A DNA stretch of 64,000 bases from contig CAJXTU010000009.1 in NCBI GenBank assembly GCA_913060865.1, forward strand, positions 32,424-96,423. The letters are read 5' to 3'. The notes under the pieces were generated by a model. That model saw only the letters and a list, made by a program, of their open reading frames with translations. It was not told where the DNA came from and did no database searches. This DNA is from an uncultured Cycloclasticus sp. (GTDB lineage Bacteria > Pseudomonadota > Gammaproteobacteria > Methylococcales > Cycloclasticaceae). Of this stretch, positions 47,901 to 62,900 are shown piece by piece. A program made the position numbers and the translations under genes. Within the stretch, counting starts at the first letter, position 1, and each line of letters opens with the position of its first letter.

Positions 47901-50900
47901 CAGGGTCGGAAACACAAGTAATGTTAGTATGGTCGCTACCCATAAACCATTCATCATGGTAATTGCCATTGGCCCCCAAAAATAGTCAGTCACTAAAGGT
48001 ATCATCGCAAAAATAGCCGCCAATGCAGTCAAAATAATGGGGCGAGCACGGCGCACTGTCGATTCTAAAACAGCCTCCCATGGCGAATAGCCAGCTGCTA
48101 AGTCTTGATCAATTTGGTCCATTAAAATAATCGTATTACGGATAATAATCCCTACTAGAGCAAGCATACCCAACCGCGCCACAAGACCAAATGATAAATC
48201 CAACACCAATAATATAGAGACGACACCAATCAGCCCCAATGGCACGGTCATCAAAACTAACGCCATTTTCTTCATGCTGTTTAGCTCAAACATCAATAGG
48301 GTTAAAATGGCTACCAGCATAAACGGCAACGTTTTCGCTAACATCCCATCAACTTCTTGAGAAATATCTACTTCGCCAAAGACTTCAATACGATAACCAC
48401 TGGGCAAGGTTTCACGAAGTTTATCTATCTTCGGTTGAAGCTCTTTCACCACGTTAAAATTCAGCACACCTTTTTCCAGCAAGGACTGAACAATAACTGA
48501 GCGATAACCGTTATAACGCCAGATAACGCCATCTTCCAGTTTCAAGTTAATATCTGCTAACTCTGACAGTGCGACTGTGGTGCCATTGCCTATGGGTACT
48601 TGTAAGTATTTAATTCTATCTAAGTTATAACGATTATCTGACTGGTTACGAAGTACAACGGCAATTTGATCATTACCTTCTCGATATTGAGTCACAGGTA
48701 AGCCATCTAACATGGCACGAAGCGTTTTACTTAATTGAGCCGGGGTCGTTCCACTTGCAGCAACACGAGAAAGATCTAGCTTAATATCCACCGCCATCCT
48801 TTTTTCTCGGCGGTTATCATGCACATCACGTGTTGCTGAGTGCTCATTGACAATGCCTTTTAATTGTTCTGCAATAATGGATAATTTTTCAGGATCACTC
48901 CCTGTAACCAAATATTGCACCGGGTAGTTAAACGGCAAGCCATACGCAAGGTTGTACACACGCGTGCGCACATTGGGTTGATGAGTCGTAAAATAATCAC
49001 TCAACAACGTTTTTATTTCTTCACGTGCCTCTATGTTCTTAGCAATAACAACTATTTTGGTGTAATTGGAATTTGGCTGTTCTACGTACATATCATTTTG
49101 CACACGTAAAGAATCTCCACCTACATATGTAATATAGTTTTCAATCTCCATTTGCTGATCGAGCAGGTTTTCAACTTTTTTAATTTGGCGTTCCATATGC
49201 TGATAAGTCGTTCCTTCTGGAAACCATACATCTACGAGTGCTTCAGGCCGATCATTCCCTGGAAAGAATTCCATTTTAACCTGCTGCATACCCACAATTG
49301 TCAGAACGAATAATAAGGCTGTTACACCAAGTACCGTTTTTTTGTGCGTCATACACCAAATAATCAACTCACGAAATTTATTATAAAAAGCAGTTTGATA
49401 CATCGCAGTGTTGCCAGTATTGCTTGCTTGCATTTGCTGCCCTTCTTTATGCTCTACTTTTAGTAACTTAAAAGACAAATAAGGCGTTAATAAAACAGCA
49501 ACCAACCATGATGTTATTAAAGAAGCCGTAATAACGACAAAAAGGCTTCCTAATATCTCTCTGGGTGAGGCGTTAACAATAAACACAGGTAAAAAACCGA
49601 TCGACGCAATTAATGTCCCACTCAACATAGGCTTGGCTGTTGAGGTATAGGTAAAGGTAGCCGCTTTTAATCGATCCCAGCCCTGTTCAAGTTTTACATG
49701 CACCAATTCCACAACAATCATCGCATCATCCACTAACAAACCAAGTGAAATAACTAATGCTCCTAAAGATACCCTTGTTAGAGGGATTCCTAATATATAC
49801 ATCAGCACAAACACAACGCCCAAAACAACTGGGATAGCCAAGGCAACGATAAAGCCCGTACGAAACCCAAGTGAAAAATAGCAAACAATCAGTACAATAA
49901 TAATCGCCAGCAATAATTTGAATACAAAACGGTTAATTTGCTCCTTAACCGATTGAGGCTGATCCGCAACGAGCGACACGTTTATGCCTGCTGGTAATTG
50001 TTCAGTAAACTCTTTCATGGCTATCTTAACGTCATCAGATAAGGCTAATAATTGATAACCTTCTCGCATCGTTATCCCTAAACCGATAGAGGGCATACCA
50101 TTAACGCGCATTCTGAATACAGGTGGGTCATCGTAACCACGCTGAATATTAGCAACATCTTCAAGGTAGATAACACTCCCATCTGTTAAACCAATAGGCA
50201 TTTTTTTGATGTCATCTATCGAGCTAAAGCGATCATTAAGGTGAAGTCGATAATAGGATTGTTTACCTTCAATACGACCTCTATTTTGTACCTTATTATG
50301 TTCATTTAATAAAATGCCTATTTGTAGGGGGTCCAACCCAAGCGCCGACATACGCTTATCATCCAACTCCACAAATATTTTTTCATTTTGAACGCTGTAA
50401 AGAATGGCTTTTTCTACAGACTCAATACGCACTAACGCATTACGTGCCTTCTCTGCATAATCTTTAATGTCTGCAAACGAATAATCGTCACTATTAAAGC
50501 TATAAACCATTGCAAAAATATCACCAAACTCATCATTGAAGAATGGTCCTTCAACTCCAGCTGGCAATCGATGTGCAATATCACCTATTTTTTTTCGTAT
50601 TTCGTACGCACGGTCGGTCATTTTTAGCGCAGCATTCGGCATAAAGTCGTCAATATTGACGACCAACCACGCTTCGCCTGGTTTGCTAAAAGAACTCACA
50701 CTCTTAAGCCATGGCACTTCAAGCAGTTTAGTTTCAATGGGGTCTGTCACGAATTGCGACATGTCTGATGCCGAAGCCCCTGGCCAATTAACACTAACAA
50801 CAATAGTTTTTATCGCAAAAGCAGGTAAGTCACGTTGCCCTAATTTAAAAAAAGCAAACGTGCCTGTTATTAAAATAACAATCATCAGGTAAATAAGTAT

Positions 50901-53900
50901 CTGGGAGTGTTCTATCCCCCAGCGCGCAAGGTTAACGCGTTCTTTATCACTCATCTGTTAAAACTCTAACCGTACTACCATCACTAATTTTATTAGCACC
51001 CGCTATAACAACCCATTCGCCATCATTCAAACCATCAATAATGCTCACTTGATCAGCCAGTGGTTGGCCAATCGTTACCGTTTTGGCATGAACCTTTTTT
51101 GTATTTGAATCAACCGTCATCACCATCGTTTGCCCATTTAACTCAACAATGGCAGACGTTGGCAATAAACCCATATGAAGCCCTTTTGTTGAAAACAAGG
51201 CATGACCTGTCATACCCAGTTTTAGACTATCTGGTTGCTCGTTAAGGCTTAGTTTTATTTTATATGATGGTACGTTTACACTTGAGGTTGGGCTTATTTC
51301 ACGAACTGATGCTGGGTATTTTTTATCACCATACGACCAAAGTTTAATAATGACAGGCTGACCAATTGATAATTCATTAACATCTTTTTCTGCCACTGCT
51401 GTAACAAACTCCCAATCACTCTTCCATGCGAATGTTACAATCGGGAAACCTGCTTTAACGACATTACCCACTTCAGCATTCAATGAAATAACAACACCAT
51501 CAGCGGGTGCGAGTAATTGCGTATACCCATGCTGGTTCACTCGCTGAGCGTGTTCTGCCTTTAATGCTTTTAATCTGGCATAAGATGCTCGATCAACATT
51601 AACAGCTTTATCTAAATCCGATTGCCCAATAAAGTTCTTTTCACGTAACCCTTTAGCTCGAACCAGATCTTGCTTAGCTCGTTTATAGTCAGCTTCAGCT
51701 GCCTTTTGTTGGTTAGAAAAGCTTTCACTGCTCAGCACATAATCTTTTGCATCCAGCATGGCAATCGGTGTGCCTTTTTGGACATCATCGCCTACATCAA
51801 CCAAACGGTTGATCAAGTGGCCATCTACCTGAAAAGAGAGTTCACTTTGATACCGAGCTTGGACGCGACCAGGGTAATCCATAACACGAGTCGCAGGTTG
51901 ATATGAAAAAGTGGTCACCTCAACAAGCCGATCTAGTGGTTGCTCATTCGTTGTATCTCCGCAAGCACTTAAAAAGATGACTGACGCCGCAATCAAAACA
52001 AACTGTGTAATCTGCATAATAATATTTTTTATTGAAAAAAATCTAGGACTGATAGTCAGCCCCTATCGACCTTTGGTACCTATGATAGGTATAAGTTTCA
52101 TTGAACCGGAAGTCATCCATTTCCAGTATGTTCGCTTTAAAATGGTTTATATTTTTAACGCTGTTAGAAATTTAGAGGCTGGTCGTGCCACTAATAAAGC
52201 ACCCAGTTTTTCTAAATCGCCTCGCTCCGCACGCCAAGCAACATAGCTTTCATGATCCGCGCGAGTATCCCATTTTTCAAGCAGTATAATATTCAGTGGA
52301 TCATCATCATTGCTGGTCACTACAATGCTCTGACAGCCTTTATAGGCGCGTGTATCGGGTAAGATTGCTTCCAGTGTATTTAACAGTGCTTCACGATTCT
52401 CCGCACTAACTTGTAATTCTAACGTAACATTTATAGACATCTTCTTCTCCTAGTTTAGTTTTCATTATTGTTTGCTTGTAATAGCCAAAAACCTAAATTG
52501 CCTGAGACTACAGATATTAACTGAAAGTCGGCACAAAGCAATGTTTGCCCTAAGGCATTAAATACCCTTTAATTGTCATTGCTGATTAATCAATTTTGCT
52601 TCAATCACACCACTATCCATCAATCCTGCTAATTTAATACATCCTGTCTGTTTTAATTTAGTTATTTGGCAAAACGAACTTCTTTTGAAAAGTCTTGTAA
52701 TAACTCAATGGCATCATCCGTCCCGTCCCATCTTGCCATCTTATTCACCTCCTTTACTTGCTCATCATCCAGTTTCCATTCACTAGCCTGTACATTAGCC
52801 TTTACTTGTTCGGGTGAACTAACACCGGTGGTCACTGAACAAACCTCAGAATGGCTCAATAACCACGCTATCGCTAATTCATTTAGGGTATGGCCGTGGG
52901 CATGTGTCCAAGTTTTAAGTTGATGTTGAATGTCTTCATTAACGACAGAACGACTATGCCGCACTATTGGGCTGCCCGCTGCACCTCGCGTGCCTTCCGG
53001 TGCTGATTCACCTTTATTGTATTTATCCGTTAAAAAACCACCCGCTAAGGGAAAGTAAGGAATAAAACCTATATTGCTTGCTTCACAATACGGTAATGTT
53101 TCTTGTTCTACATGACGCCTAAGCAAATTGTAATGATTTTGAATACTCACTAATTTTGGCAAACCATTCATTTGTGCAAGACAATTGGATTGAGCGTGTC
53201 GCCAAGATGACATATTACACACCCCCACTTCTCGAACTTTACCTTGCTTAACCAATGTTTGCAGTGACTCAAGTACAGCCTCCATTGGAATATTAAGATC
53301 TGGCGCATGCAGTTGATACAAGTCAATATAATCCGTCTTAAGCTTGCCTAGACTATCATCACATTGGCGTTGGATTTGCGAGTCTACCGATTCATTGCCT
53401 TCAGCGTTCCAAAAATTAAATTTAGTGCCAATAATCCATTTTTCGCGCTGCCCTGCAATCGCTTCACCAATATATGACTCACTTTGACCTGCGCCGTATA
53501 TATTTGCCGTATCTATAAAATTAACCCCTAGATTTTGGGCTTGTCGAATACAGGCAATACTTTGCTCTTTATCTAAACGCGGTGGGCCAAAGGTATTACC
53601 ACCCAAGCCAATTTCAGATACTTCTAAACTCGTATTTCCAATGTATCTGTATTTCATATTACGTCCAATGTTGAAGGTGAATGTTTAGAATATTCTTTTT
53701 TAATACTGTATTTCATGTTGATAAATAAAGGAATATATTCCTGTAACGATTCAAGCTGCCAACTCAATTAAATGCTCAACCAACTGTTCAGCCGCAGAGA
53801 AAAAAGGAGAATGACTGGTACCCATCGTAACAACCTCTGCTACGGGCGTTTCTGTGTACATTCGCTTTTGCAGCGCAGGTAAAATGGCGCAGTCTTGTAG

Positions 53901-56900
53901 ACACTCTATATAAACACGAGGAATAACGCCGAAATTTTCAGCGGTATAGTGAACCGGGGTCACAATACCGGCTATCGGTTCCGGCCTTATTAATTTCGTC
54001 GCTTTGGCAATATCATCAGCGCAACAATCAAGGTAGAAGGTTTCTTTAAGCCCTGCTAGGTCAAAACTGACGCATGTTTTATCATCAGACATTATTTTAT
54101 TAGCATCAATCAAACTACCTTCAATATCCGAGCCATACCCCAACCGAGCCACCCCATTGGGTAACAAAAAACCACTTAGGTAAACAAGCTGACGTATATT
54201 CGACGGGCACTGCTCAGCTGCTTGGGTAATCGATATACCGCCCAAACTGTGACCCACTAGAATCACAGGCTCTTGTTGTTGAGAAATAGCCTCACAAATC
54301 TTGTCTGCATACAACTGCAAACTAACATCAGCAACTGGCGTTAAATCCTCCCCATGTGCTGGTAAATCAATAGCTGTAGCCGTATGGCCATGTTGCTGTA
54401 TAAGTGGAACGACTTTATCCCAGCACCAAGCACCGTGCCATGCCCCGTGTACTAAAATATAATTAGCCATTTATTTACCCCTACAAGCTATGAGCATATT
54501 GATGTTCGATCAATTTAATTTTAAATTCTTATTAATAAAGTCATTAAATAATTGTATTTTTAACTGCTTATACTGTTTCTCTTGGTACACCAAATAAACA
54601 CCTGCCGAACCCAAGTCATAATTAGGTAATAATTCAACCAACCGTCCTTCACGTATATCATCGGCAACCATAAAATGAGACAACACTGATACGCCTCCCC
54701 CAGCTAATAATAAAGTCCTAACCGCTTCTGCATTGTTTGTTTTTATATTACCTTTTACTGAAATAGTCTCAGTTTGCTTCTTTTGTTTGAACACCCATTC
54801 AGTCGGGTTGGGCAATAGTGAAAAAATAACCCATTGATGATTTTCGAGTTCCTTAGGGGTAACAACGGGACTATATTGCTTTATGTATTTTGGGCTCGCC
54901 GTTAAAACCATTCTTGAATCTGTTATTTTTTTAGCGACTAAATTTGAATCCTTCAACCAACCAACACGAATACTCACATCCACCCCTTCTTCTACCATAT
55001 CAATGACCTGGTCTTGCAACCTCAAATCAATATTAATATTTGGGTATAGCCGCATAAATTCTACGATTAATGGGGCAATGTAAACATTACCAATACTATT
55101 GGTTGCTGCAATTTTTAGGGACCCAACAGGTTGATTTTGAAGCACACTAATTTCATTTTGCATGAACTGCGTTTCTTCAATAATTCTTTGACAGCTTTGG
55201 TAATAAATTCGCCCAACTTTAGTAAGGCTAAGCTGTCGAGTTGTTCTGTTTAATAACCTCGCCCCGACCTCCTTTTCTAATAAGGTGATATGCCGACTAA
55301 CCGCTGATTTTGCCATGTTCAAAACCTTAGCTGCATCGGTAAAACTGCCCGATTCAACAACGTGATAAAAAATCATCATTCGATTAAGATTTTGCATAGA
55401 CTTATTGTTATAAAAATAAGAACAGTTTATTTAAATATTTCTTTATTGTTAAATTATATAGAAAATATTATCATGTCAATAATTAAATTTTTAATGCCCT
55501 TTACACGCGTAGTAACTGAGGGAAATCGCAGTTCTCAAAACAACTGGTTGAAGTATTTACTGCGCCTATAACACCAACTGAAATAAAAGGGATTTAATGA
55601 AAACGTATTATTCCCAGTTTGAACCAAGCCGCCCCATCAAGTTTTATAAGGATAATTAAGCCGGTTATACAGACGGCCCAAATTTGCTTTAACTGACACT
55701 TTTAATGAAATTAAAAACTTTTATGTTAAAAATATTACCTACCGCCTTTCTTGCCGTTATTAGCCTACCTTCTTTTGCAGACCCATCACATGCGTATGCA
55801 AACGCTGTGCTAGAAGTACTTCAGCAAAAAGGCTTGCTAAGCCAACATGACGTGGTGAACATTAAGCAACAAGCTATACAAGCTGAGTTAAAGGCAGCTA
55901 AACCTACAACACCTAAAACGGCTGGTGTTAAATCCGCAGTCAAGCAGCTAGTTGCCGCTACAAAAAAGAACATTAATAAGGCTAGCCCAAACATCAAACT
56001 TTGGGGGAAATTACAACCTCGGTATACCTTTGTCCCATCTAAAAATGGATTACAAGGGACCAATAGTTTTACCTTAAGGCGGGCGCGACTTGGTCTAAAT
56101 GGTTTTTTAGCTGACAACGTTGCTTTTCGCTTTCAATATGATGCAGCCAATGAAGTTGCAGGGCTTTCTAATGCACAAAAACTACTCGATGCTTGGGTTA
56201 GTTTTAAGCATTTCGATGAAACTATCGGTAGTATCACCTTTGGTCAACAGTTTGTTCCCGGCTATACAAGGCGACCACACAAAACTGCCAGTGTAGAACG
56301 TAAATTTAGTGAATATTTATCACCTGGTGATACAGGGCGAGTTCGTGGCATTTCAATAAGAAAAGGAAATATGGGCTTACCTGAGAGTAACTCAAAAGGC
56401 TATTTTGGCAATCGTTTGCATTACGCAGTCGGGCTATTCAATAGCCCAGACCTATCACTCAACAACGATAATAATGACTTGATGTTCTCAACAGCCGTTT
56501 CCATTCGACCCACAGGCGTATCACCCAGTGACGACGAGTATCAGTTCAAAGATAGACCCCTCGCCTACAGTATTGGCGCGGCCTATAGCGCTTCTTTAGA
56601 TTCTGTAACGCTGGACACAAAATTTCAACCTAATGGCATTGACCTAGACAACCAATGGCTTAGTGTATTTGCCGACGTTCAAGCACACCATTGGTGGTTA
56701 TGGGCCTCATGGGCACAATTCAAATCCGATGCCCAGGGTGGTTTAGCCGTCAATGCACAAGGTGACAATACAGATAAACTAAGCTCTGATGCTTTTACCT
56801 TAGGTCTCAGCCGAGCGTATTTACTGAATTCTGAAGACATGGGGTGGGCATGGGGCCTACAGTACCAACATGTCAATAATGAACACCCATCGAGGACGAT

Positions 56901-59900
56901 GTTCTTTAGACCACTAACCGGCAGATCAAGTGATGAACTGGCACGTGGTATGAATCAAGGCAATGTTTACCAAACCATGTTTACTTGGCAGTTTGATAAA
57001 GACGTCAGGCTCATTAATGAACTCTCATACTACGAACCAAGCGATGGTGGCTTTAGTTACCCCGCTTTCATTAGCCAATTACAGGTCGCTTTTTAAAGCG
57101 ATGTTTACTGGCACATTATGAAACAAGAGCACTTTATTCAAGCGGCGGGACGTCGCCTTCGCGTACTTCAAATAGGCGATATAAACGCTAGCACACCTAC
57201 ATTAGTTTTCCTGCATGGTGCCATAGACTGCATTGAAATGTGGCGTGACTTTCCTAACCAAGTACATCAGTCGACAGGGCTAGCTGTAATTATTTATGAT
57301 CGTTGGGGTCATGGGCGGCAATCAGATCCACTAACAGCAATCCGTGACAGTGATACACGTGCTGAGGAAGCTGACGAGCCATTACTTGATGTTTTCAAGC
57401 ACTTTAACCTCACTAACGTCATTCTAGTAGGCCATAGTTATGGCGGTGTTATTTCCCTTATTGCTGCCAGTCTGCATAAAGATATCATCCGTGGCGTCAT
57501 TTCGCTTGTGCCACAAATGCTTATTCATCCACTTTGCATAGCAGGAGCAGAGGCCGCTAAAGAAGACTTTGAAAAGGGCAGCCTACGTAAAAAGTTATTT
57601 AAATTTCATGGCGAAGGACTAGACACCTTATTTTATGACTGGATTAACCGCGTTAATAGTAAAGCTTTTAAAGCTGAAGACTGTTCCGACTACTTACAAA
57701 AAATACCCTGCCCCGTTTTGCAAATTTATGGTGAAAATGATGAATTTGGTTATCATCCAAACCTTGAGTTATCAAAAAGAAATATCTCCAGCCCCCTAAC
57801 AATAAACGTTGTCCCCAATGCAGGGCACTATGTCCATATAGAAGCTGAAAAGGACGTCGTTAAAGCGGTCAATGAATTTTGTATATCATTGTAAGTAAAA
57901 GATAAAACATGAGTGATTCGCCCTCAATGTTTCAACATTGAGCTATTTTTATTGATTATCAGAAGCAACCCAGCAACTATTTCTATTTAGCAGCAACTAT
58001 TAGTACAATAAAGTATGGTGATTGCTTGCTGCAACACTCACAGCCAACTCTATTGCAGGCTTGTTTATTACGATTTATGGCGTGTATTTTGTGATCAAAA
58101 AATCTTAGCTTAATATAGAGTTATGACTCCAATTCAACGCAAAATAATCCATGTCGATATGGATGCCTTCTTTGCCTCTGTTGAACAGCGTGATCAACCC
58201 GAACTTCAGGGCAAACCTCTTATTGTAGGAGGCCAACCTAATAGTCGAGGTGTGGTTGCAGCTTGTAGTTATGAGGCTCGCCAATTTGGCATTCATTCAG
58301 CCATGCCCTCTTCGCGTGCATACAGGCTCTGCCCACAAGCTATATTTGTTCCACCTCGGTTTGAAGCGTATAAAGCAGTGTCAAAAATAATCCGTGAGAT
58401 ATTCTGGCGTTACGCATCCGACGTTGAGCCATTATCACTTGATGAGGCCTATCTTGACGTTAGCCATAGTACCGAATTTGCAGGCTCCGCAACGCGTATC
58501 GCCGAAGCTATCAAAAGGGACATTAAAACTGAGACTCAGCTCATTGCATCGGCAGGTGTTTCATACAATAAATTTCTAGCCAAAATCGCCTCTGATATGG
58601 ACAAGCCCGATGGTCTATATGTTATTAGACCTGAGCAAGGCGAAACGTTTATAGCCGCCTTACCCATAGGGAAATTTTACGGTGTTGGTCCGGCAACAGA
58701 AACAAAAATGAATAAACTAGGCATTAAAACGGGTTACGATTTACGATCAAAAAGCACCTTCGAATTAGCTAAACATTTTGGTAAATCAGCTGAATATTTT
58801 TTTCAAATAGCGCGTGGTGTTGACCATCGTCCTGTACATAGTACGCGTATACGAAAATCACTGGGTAAAGAAACGACGTTCAAAGATGATATTTACGATA
58901 AAACGGTGCTCATTGAAAAACTCAACAAATTAACACAAAAGGTATTCAATAATTTAGACACTCAGCAGTTGATTACTAAAACAGTTACTTTGAAAATAAA
59001 GTACGCCGATTTTAAAACAATCACTCGTTCATACAGCAGCACGAAAAACTTTATCGAATTATCACAAATGCCCACCATACTCACTCAGTTACTCTCACGT
59101 ACGGATGCTGGGCAACAAGGTATTCGGTTAATTGGCATAAGCGCAAGCGGCTTACAAAGTGCACACTCTAAAAAAACAAAAACAGGCCAACTTGATTTTA
59201 ACTTAAGCTAATACCTATTTTTAACAGTATAAGAAAATATTACCCCAACATTAAACATGGGCAACCCTACCCTAATCACAAGCCTTTTTAATTTCACCCA
59301 GTCATCATCCATTATATAAACAAATAAATTAGTTATTTCAAGCACTCCATCTGATTGCTTATTTATTCACACCTTCCTAACTAGTAGTAAATGGTTGAAT
59401 AAAAAAGGGGGCTTTATTTGTTCAATCCTTCTTAAGCTGATATTGCTTTTCGAGCTTAACACTGAAATAAATAGCGAAGCTCACAAGTAGGATCTGCGCC
59501 CACTCTATAAGGCCAATCGGTTCAGTATGAAAGAGCTGATTCATTACCGTTGAATAAGTGAACAATAGTTGCAAAAACACCATTCCCGTTACACCCACTA
59601 ATAGCCAGCGGTTACTAAAAAAACCGATTGTGGACAAAGGCAGCGTCAACGAGCGGCAATTAAATAAATAGAAAAGCTCACCGAACACAAACAGGTTAGC
59701 GGCAACAGTACGGGCCTGCGCTTCACTTGCGCCGCGAGCGAGTGCCAATTCAAACAACCCAAAAGCACCTGAGAGCAATAAAAAACCAACCAAGACGATC
59801 CTGAACAATAAAATATTAGAAAGAATGGGGGCATTAGGTTTGCGTGGCTTACGCAACATAATGCCTTTTTCCTTGGGTTCAAAAGCCAGCATTAAGCCCA

Positions 59901-62900
59901 GTAACACGGCCGTTGTCATATTTATCCAAAGAATTTGCACCGGTAGAATAGGCAGTGTAGCGCCGATAAATACAGCTGTCATAATAACCAAACCCTCACC
60001 AATATTGGTTGGCAGTGTCCACGTGATGAACTTAACGATGTTATCAAACACCCCTCTTCCTTCCTCTACAGCCAGCTCTATTGCTGAAAAATTATCATTT
60101 GTCAGCACCATATCAGCGGCTTCTTTTGACACTTCTGTACCTGCACGACCCATCGCAATACCAATATTGGCTCGATGTAGCGCAGGCGCATCATTAACAC
60201 CGTCGCCCGTCATGGCAACAACGTGGCCTTTCAACTGAAGTGCTTCCACTAAACGCAGTTTTTGTTCAGGGCTGACGCGTGCAAAAACCACCGCTTCATC
60301 GGCAAGACCCACTAACTCACTATCAGATAAGGTAGCCAGTTCTTTTCCAGTGATAACAGCGTGCTTTTTCCCACATCCTTTGAGGCCAATTTGAGCAGCG
60401 ATCGCTGAAGCAGTTATAGCGTGGTCCCCGGTGATCATTTTTACCTGTATGCCGGCAGTTTGACATGCCTGAACGGCCTTGATAGCATCAGGCCGCGGTG
60501 GATCAATCATTCCCTGTAGCCCTAAAAATGTAAAACCCGATTTAATATCTTCGTGTGAAATACCCGTTTTTTGTTCTGTTACATCTAGGTAAGCAAACGC
60601 CAGCACTCGCATACCTTGCTCTGCCATCTTCTCTAGTTGTTGTTCTATCTTTTGAGCGTCAAAAATATCTTTTTCACCCAACACTGTTTGGGTGTAACTT
60701 GAACAAGCAGAAATACTTTCAAACGAGCCTTTGATATATATTCTCTGAGGTTTATCAGCCCTATTATGTAGGGTCGCCATGTACTGGTAACGAGACTCAA
60801 AAGGGATGCTATCAACTGTTGGCATTTCCTCGGACAATGTCTCAAACGAAAGGCCAGACTTTAATGCCGAGGCAATTATCGCGCCCTCTGTAGGGTCCCC
60901 TTCTAAACGCCAGCCCTCTTCACTACTAAATAGCCTTGAGCCATTACAGATCAAGCCTGCTCTCAACAAATCCATTAACGCTGTATGTTCAGTCGGTTCT
61001 ATCTCTTCTTCATTAAGCTGAAATTTCCCTTCCGGCTGATAGCCACTACCTGATACAGAAAAAAGGCTATCGCCCACCAGTAGTCCTTTTACGGTCATCT
61101 GGTTCTGCGTTAATGTGCCGGTTTTGTCTGAGCAGATAATCGTCGTGCTACCTAATGTTTCTACAGCTGGCAAACGTCGTACAATGGCATGATGACGAGC
61201 CATTCTAGACACACCAATCGCCAATGTAATCGTTACCGCAGCAGGTAAGCCTTCAGGAATGGCCCCTACAGCCAGTGCTACGGCCGCCATAAACATCTCT
61301 AGCCACGATTCGCCATGCATCATCCCAACAATAAAAGTAAGCGTGGCCATCACCAAGATAATGTAAAGTAAAATCAAACTAAATTCGCTGATTTTACGCG
61401 TTAACGGTGTCATCAAAACATCCGTTAGGGTAATCAACTCAGATATCTTACCCACCTCAGTTGCATTACCAGTAGCCGTTACGATACCGACCCCCGTTCC
61501 ATAAGTGACGAGTGCAGACGAATAAGCCATATTGACCCGCTCAGCTAATATAGTCCCTTGTTTTAATTGCTCGTGATTTTTTTCAACGGGGAGTGACTCG
61601 CCTGTCAACGTCGACTCATCTATGTGCAAATCGCGTGTTTTAAACAGTCTTATATCTGCGGGGACTTTATCACCTGAGCTAAGTAAAACAATATCTCCCG
61701 GTACAAGTTCAACGGCAGCAATACGTGTCTTGATCCCCGAACGCATCACAACGGCCTCATGCGTCATCATTTTGGATAGTGCTTCTATCGCCTTTATAGC
61801 GCGAGCTTCTTGAAAAAAACCGATTAGGGCATTTACCAAAACAACCCCAAAGATAACCCCTGCATCAACCCATTCCTGCAAAAAAAACATCACCGATGCT
61901 GAAACAACAAGAATATAAACCAGAGGCTGATGAAACTGAACTAGGAATCGCTTAAGAGCACTGACACCTTGAGCTGCTGTCAGTTCATTTACGCCAAACT
62001 CTTCAGCGCGTGACTGCACCTCAAAAAGATCAAGACCATCATTGAGATCAGTATCGAAGAGTTCGGTCACCTCTTCAATAGGAAGGTGATGCCAATGTTT
62101 ATCTAACAGGCTTTGAAGGTGATCCATAATTCAACCCACCACATATTAATTAAAGACAAGTCTAACTATTAATTTATAAACTGAGTTAATACCTACTAAC
62201 GGGGCCGACAATAACGGGAGTTTTTAACATGAGATTACGCGTAAGATCATTTAAAAATTTCCCGTTGATTGTCTTTGTTAGACGGAGCGTGAAGCGGCTC
62301 AGTCTCACAAAGGCAATGATGATTGTCGGCTGCCGTTAGATCGGAATGCTCGCGATAGCGAGCGTTCCGATCTAACTCTACATTATCAAGCAAGCTAAAA
62401 TCATACCTTATTAACGATGAGCAGCCTTATTAACTTAATAAATCATACCGTTACACGCGACCTGATTCAGTAATCGGTAATAACCAATAATGAACATCAG
62501 CTCCTTTTAGGTCTATTTTAAGCTTCTTTAACGCCGCCATGGCAGAATCTAATTCTAAATGTAGCTGAAATTTGACCTGTTTCTTTCGCCCTTCAACCTG
62601 CTCTATCAAATTTAGCTTTTCTGGGTGACTACCGTGCCCATAAACTTCTGAACTGGTAAAACCGCTAACTTCTGGTTGCTCTAACAACCAGTCAACCAAT
62701 GTTCTCTCAATAGACGGAGGACAAATAAGCGTTAATAATGTTTGATTCAAGTCTTTCTCCTTATCGGGTACTAACCCAGCGATACAGTACTGGCAGTAGT
62801 AGTAATGTTAGTAGTGTGGACGTCACCAGCCCACCGATGACTACAATGGCGAGTGGGCGTTGTATTTCTGACCCTGGCCCTGTCGCAAACAATAACGGAA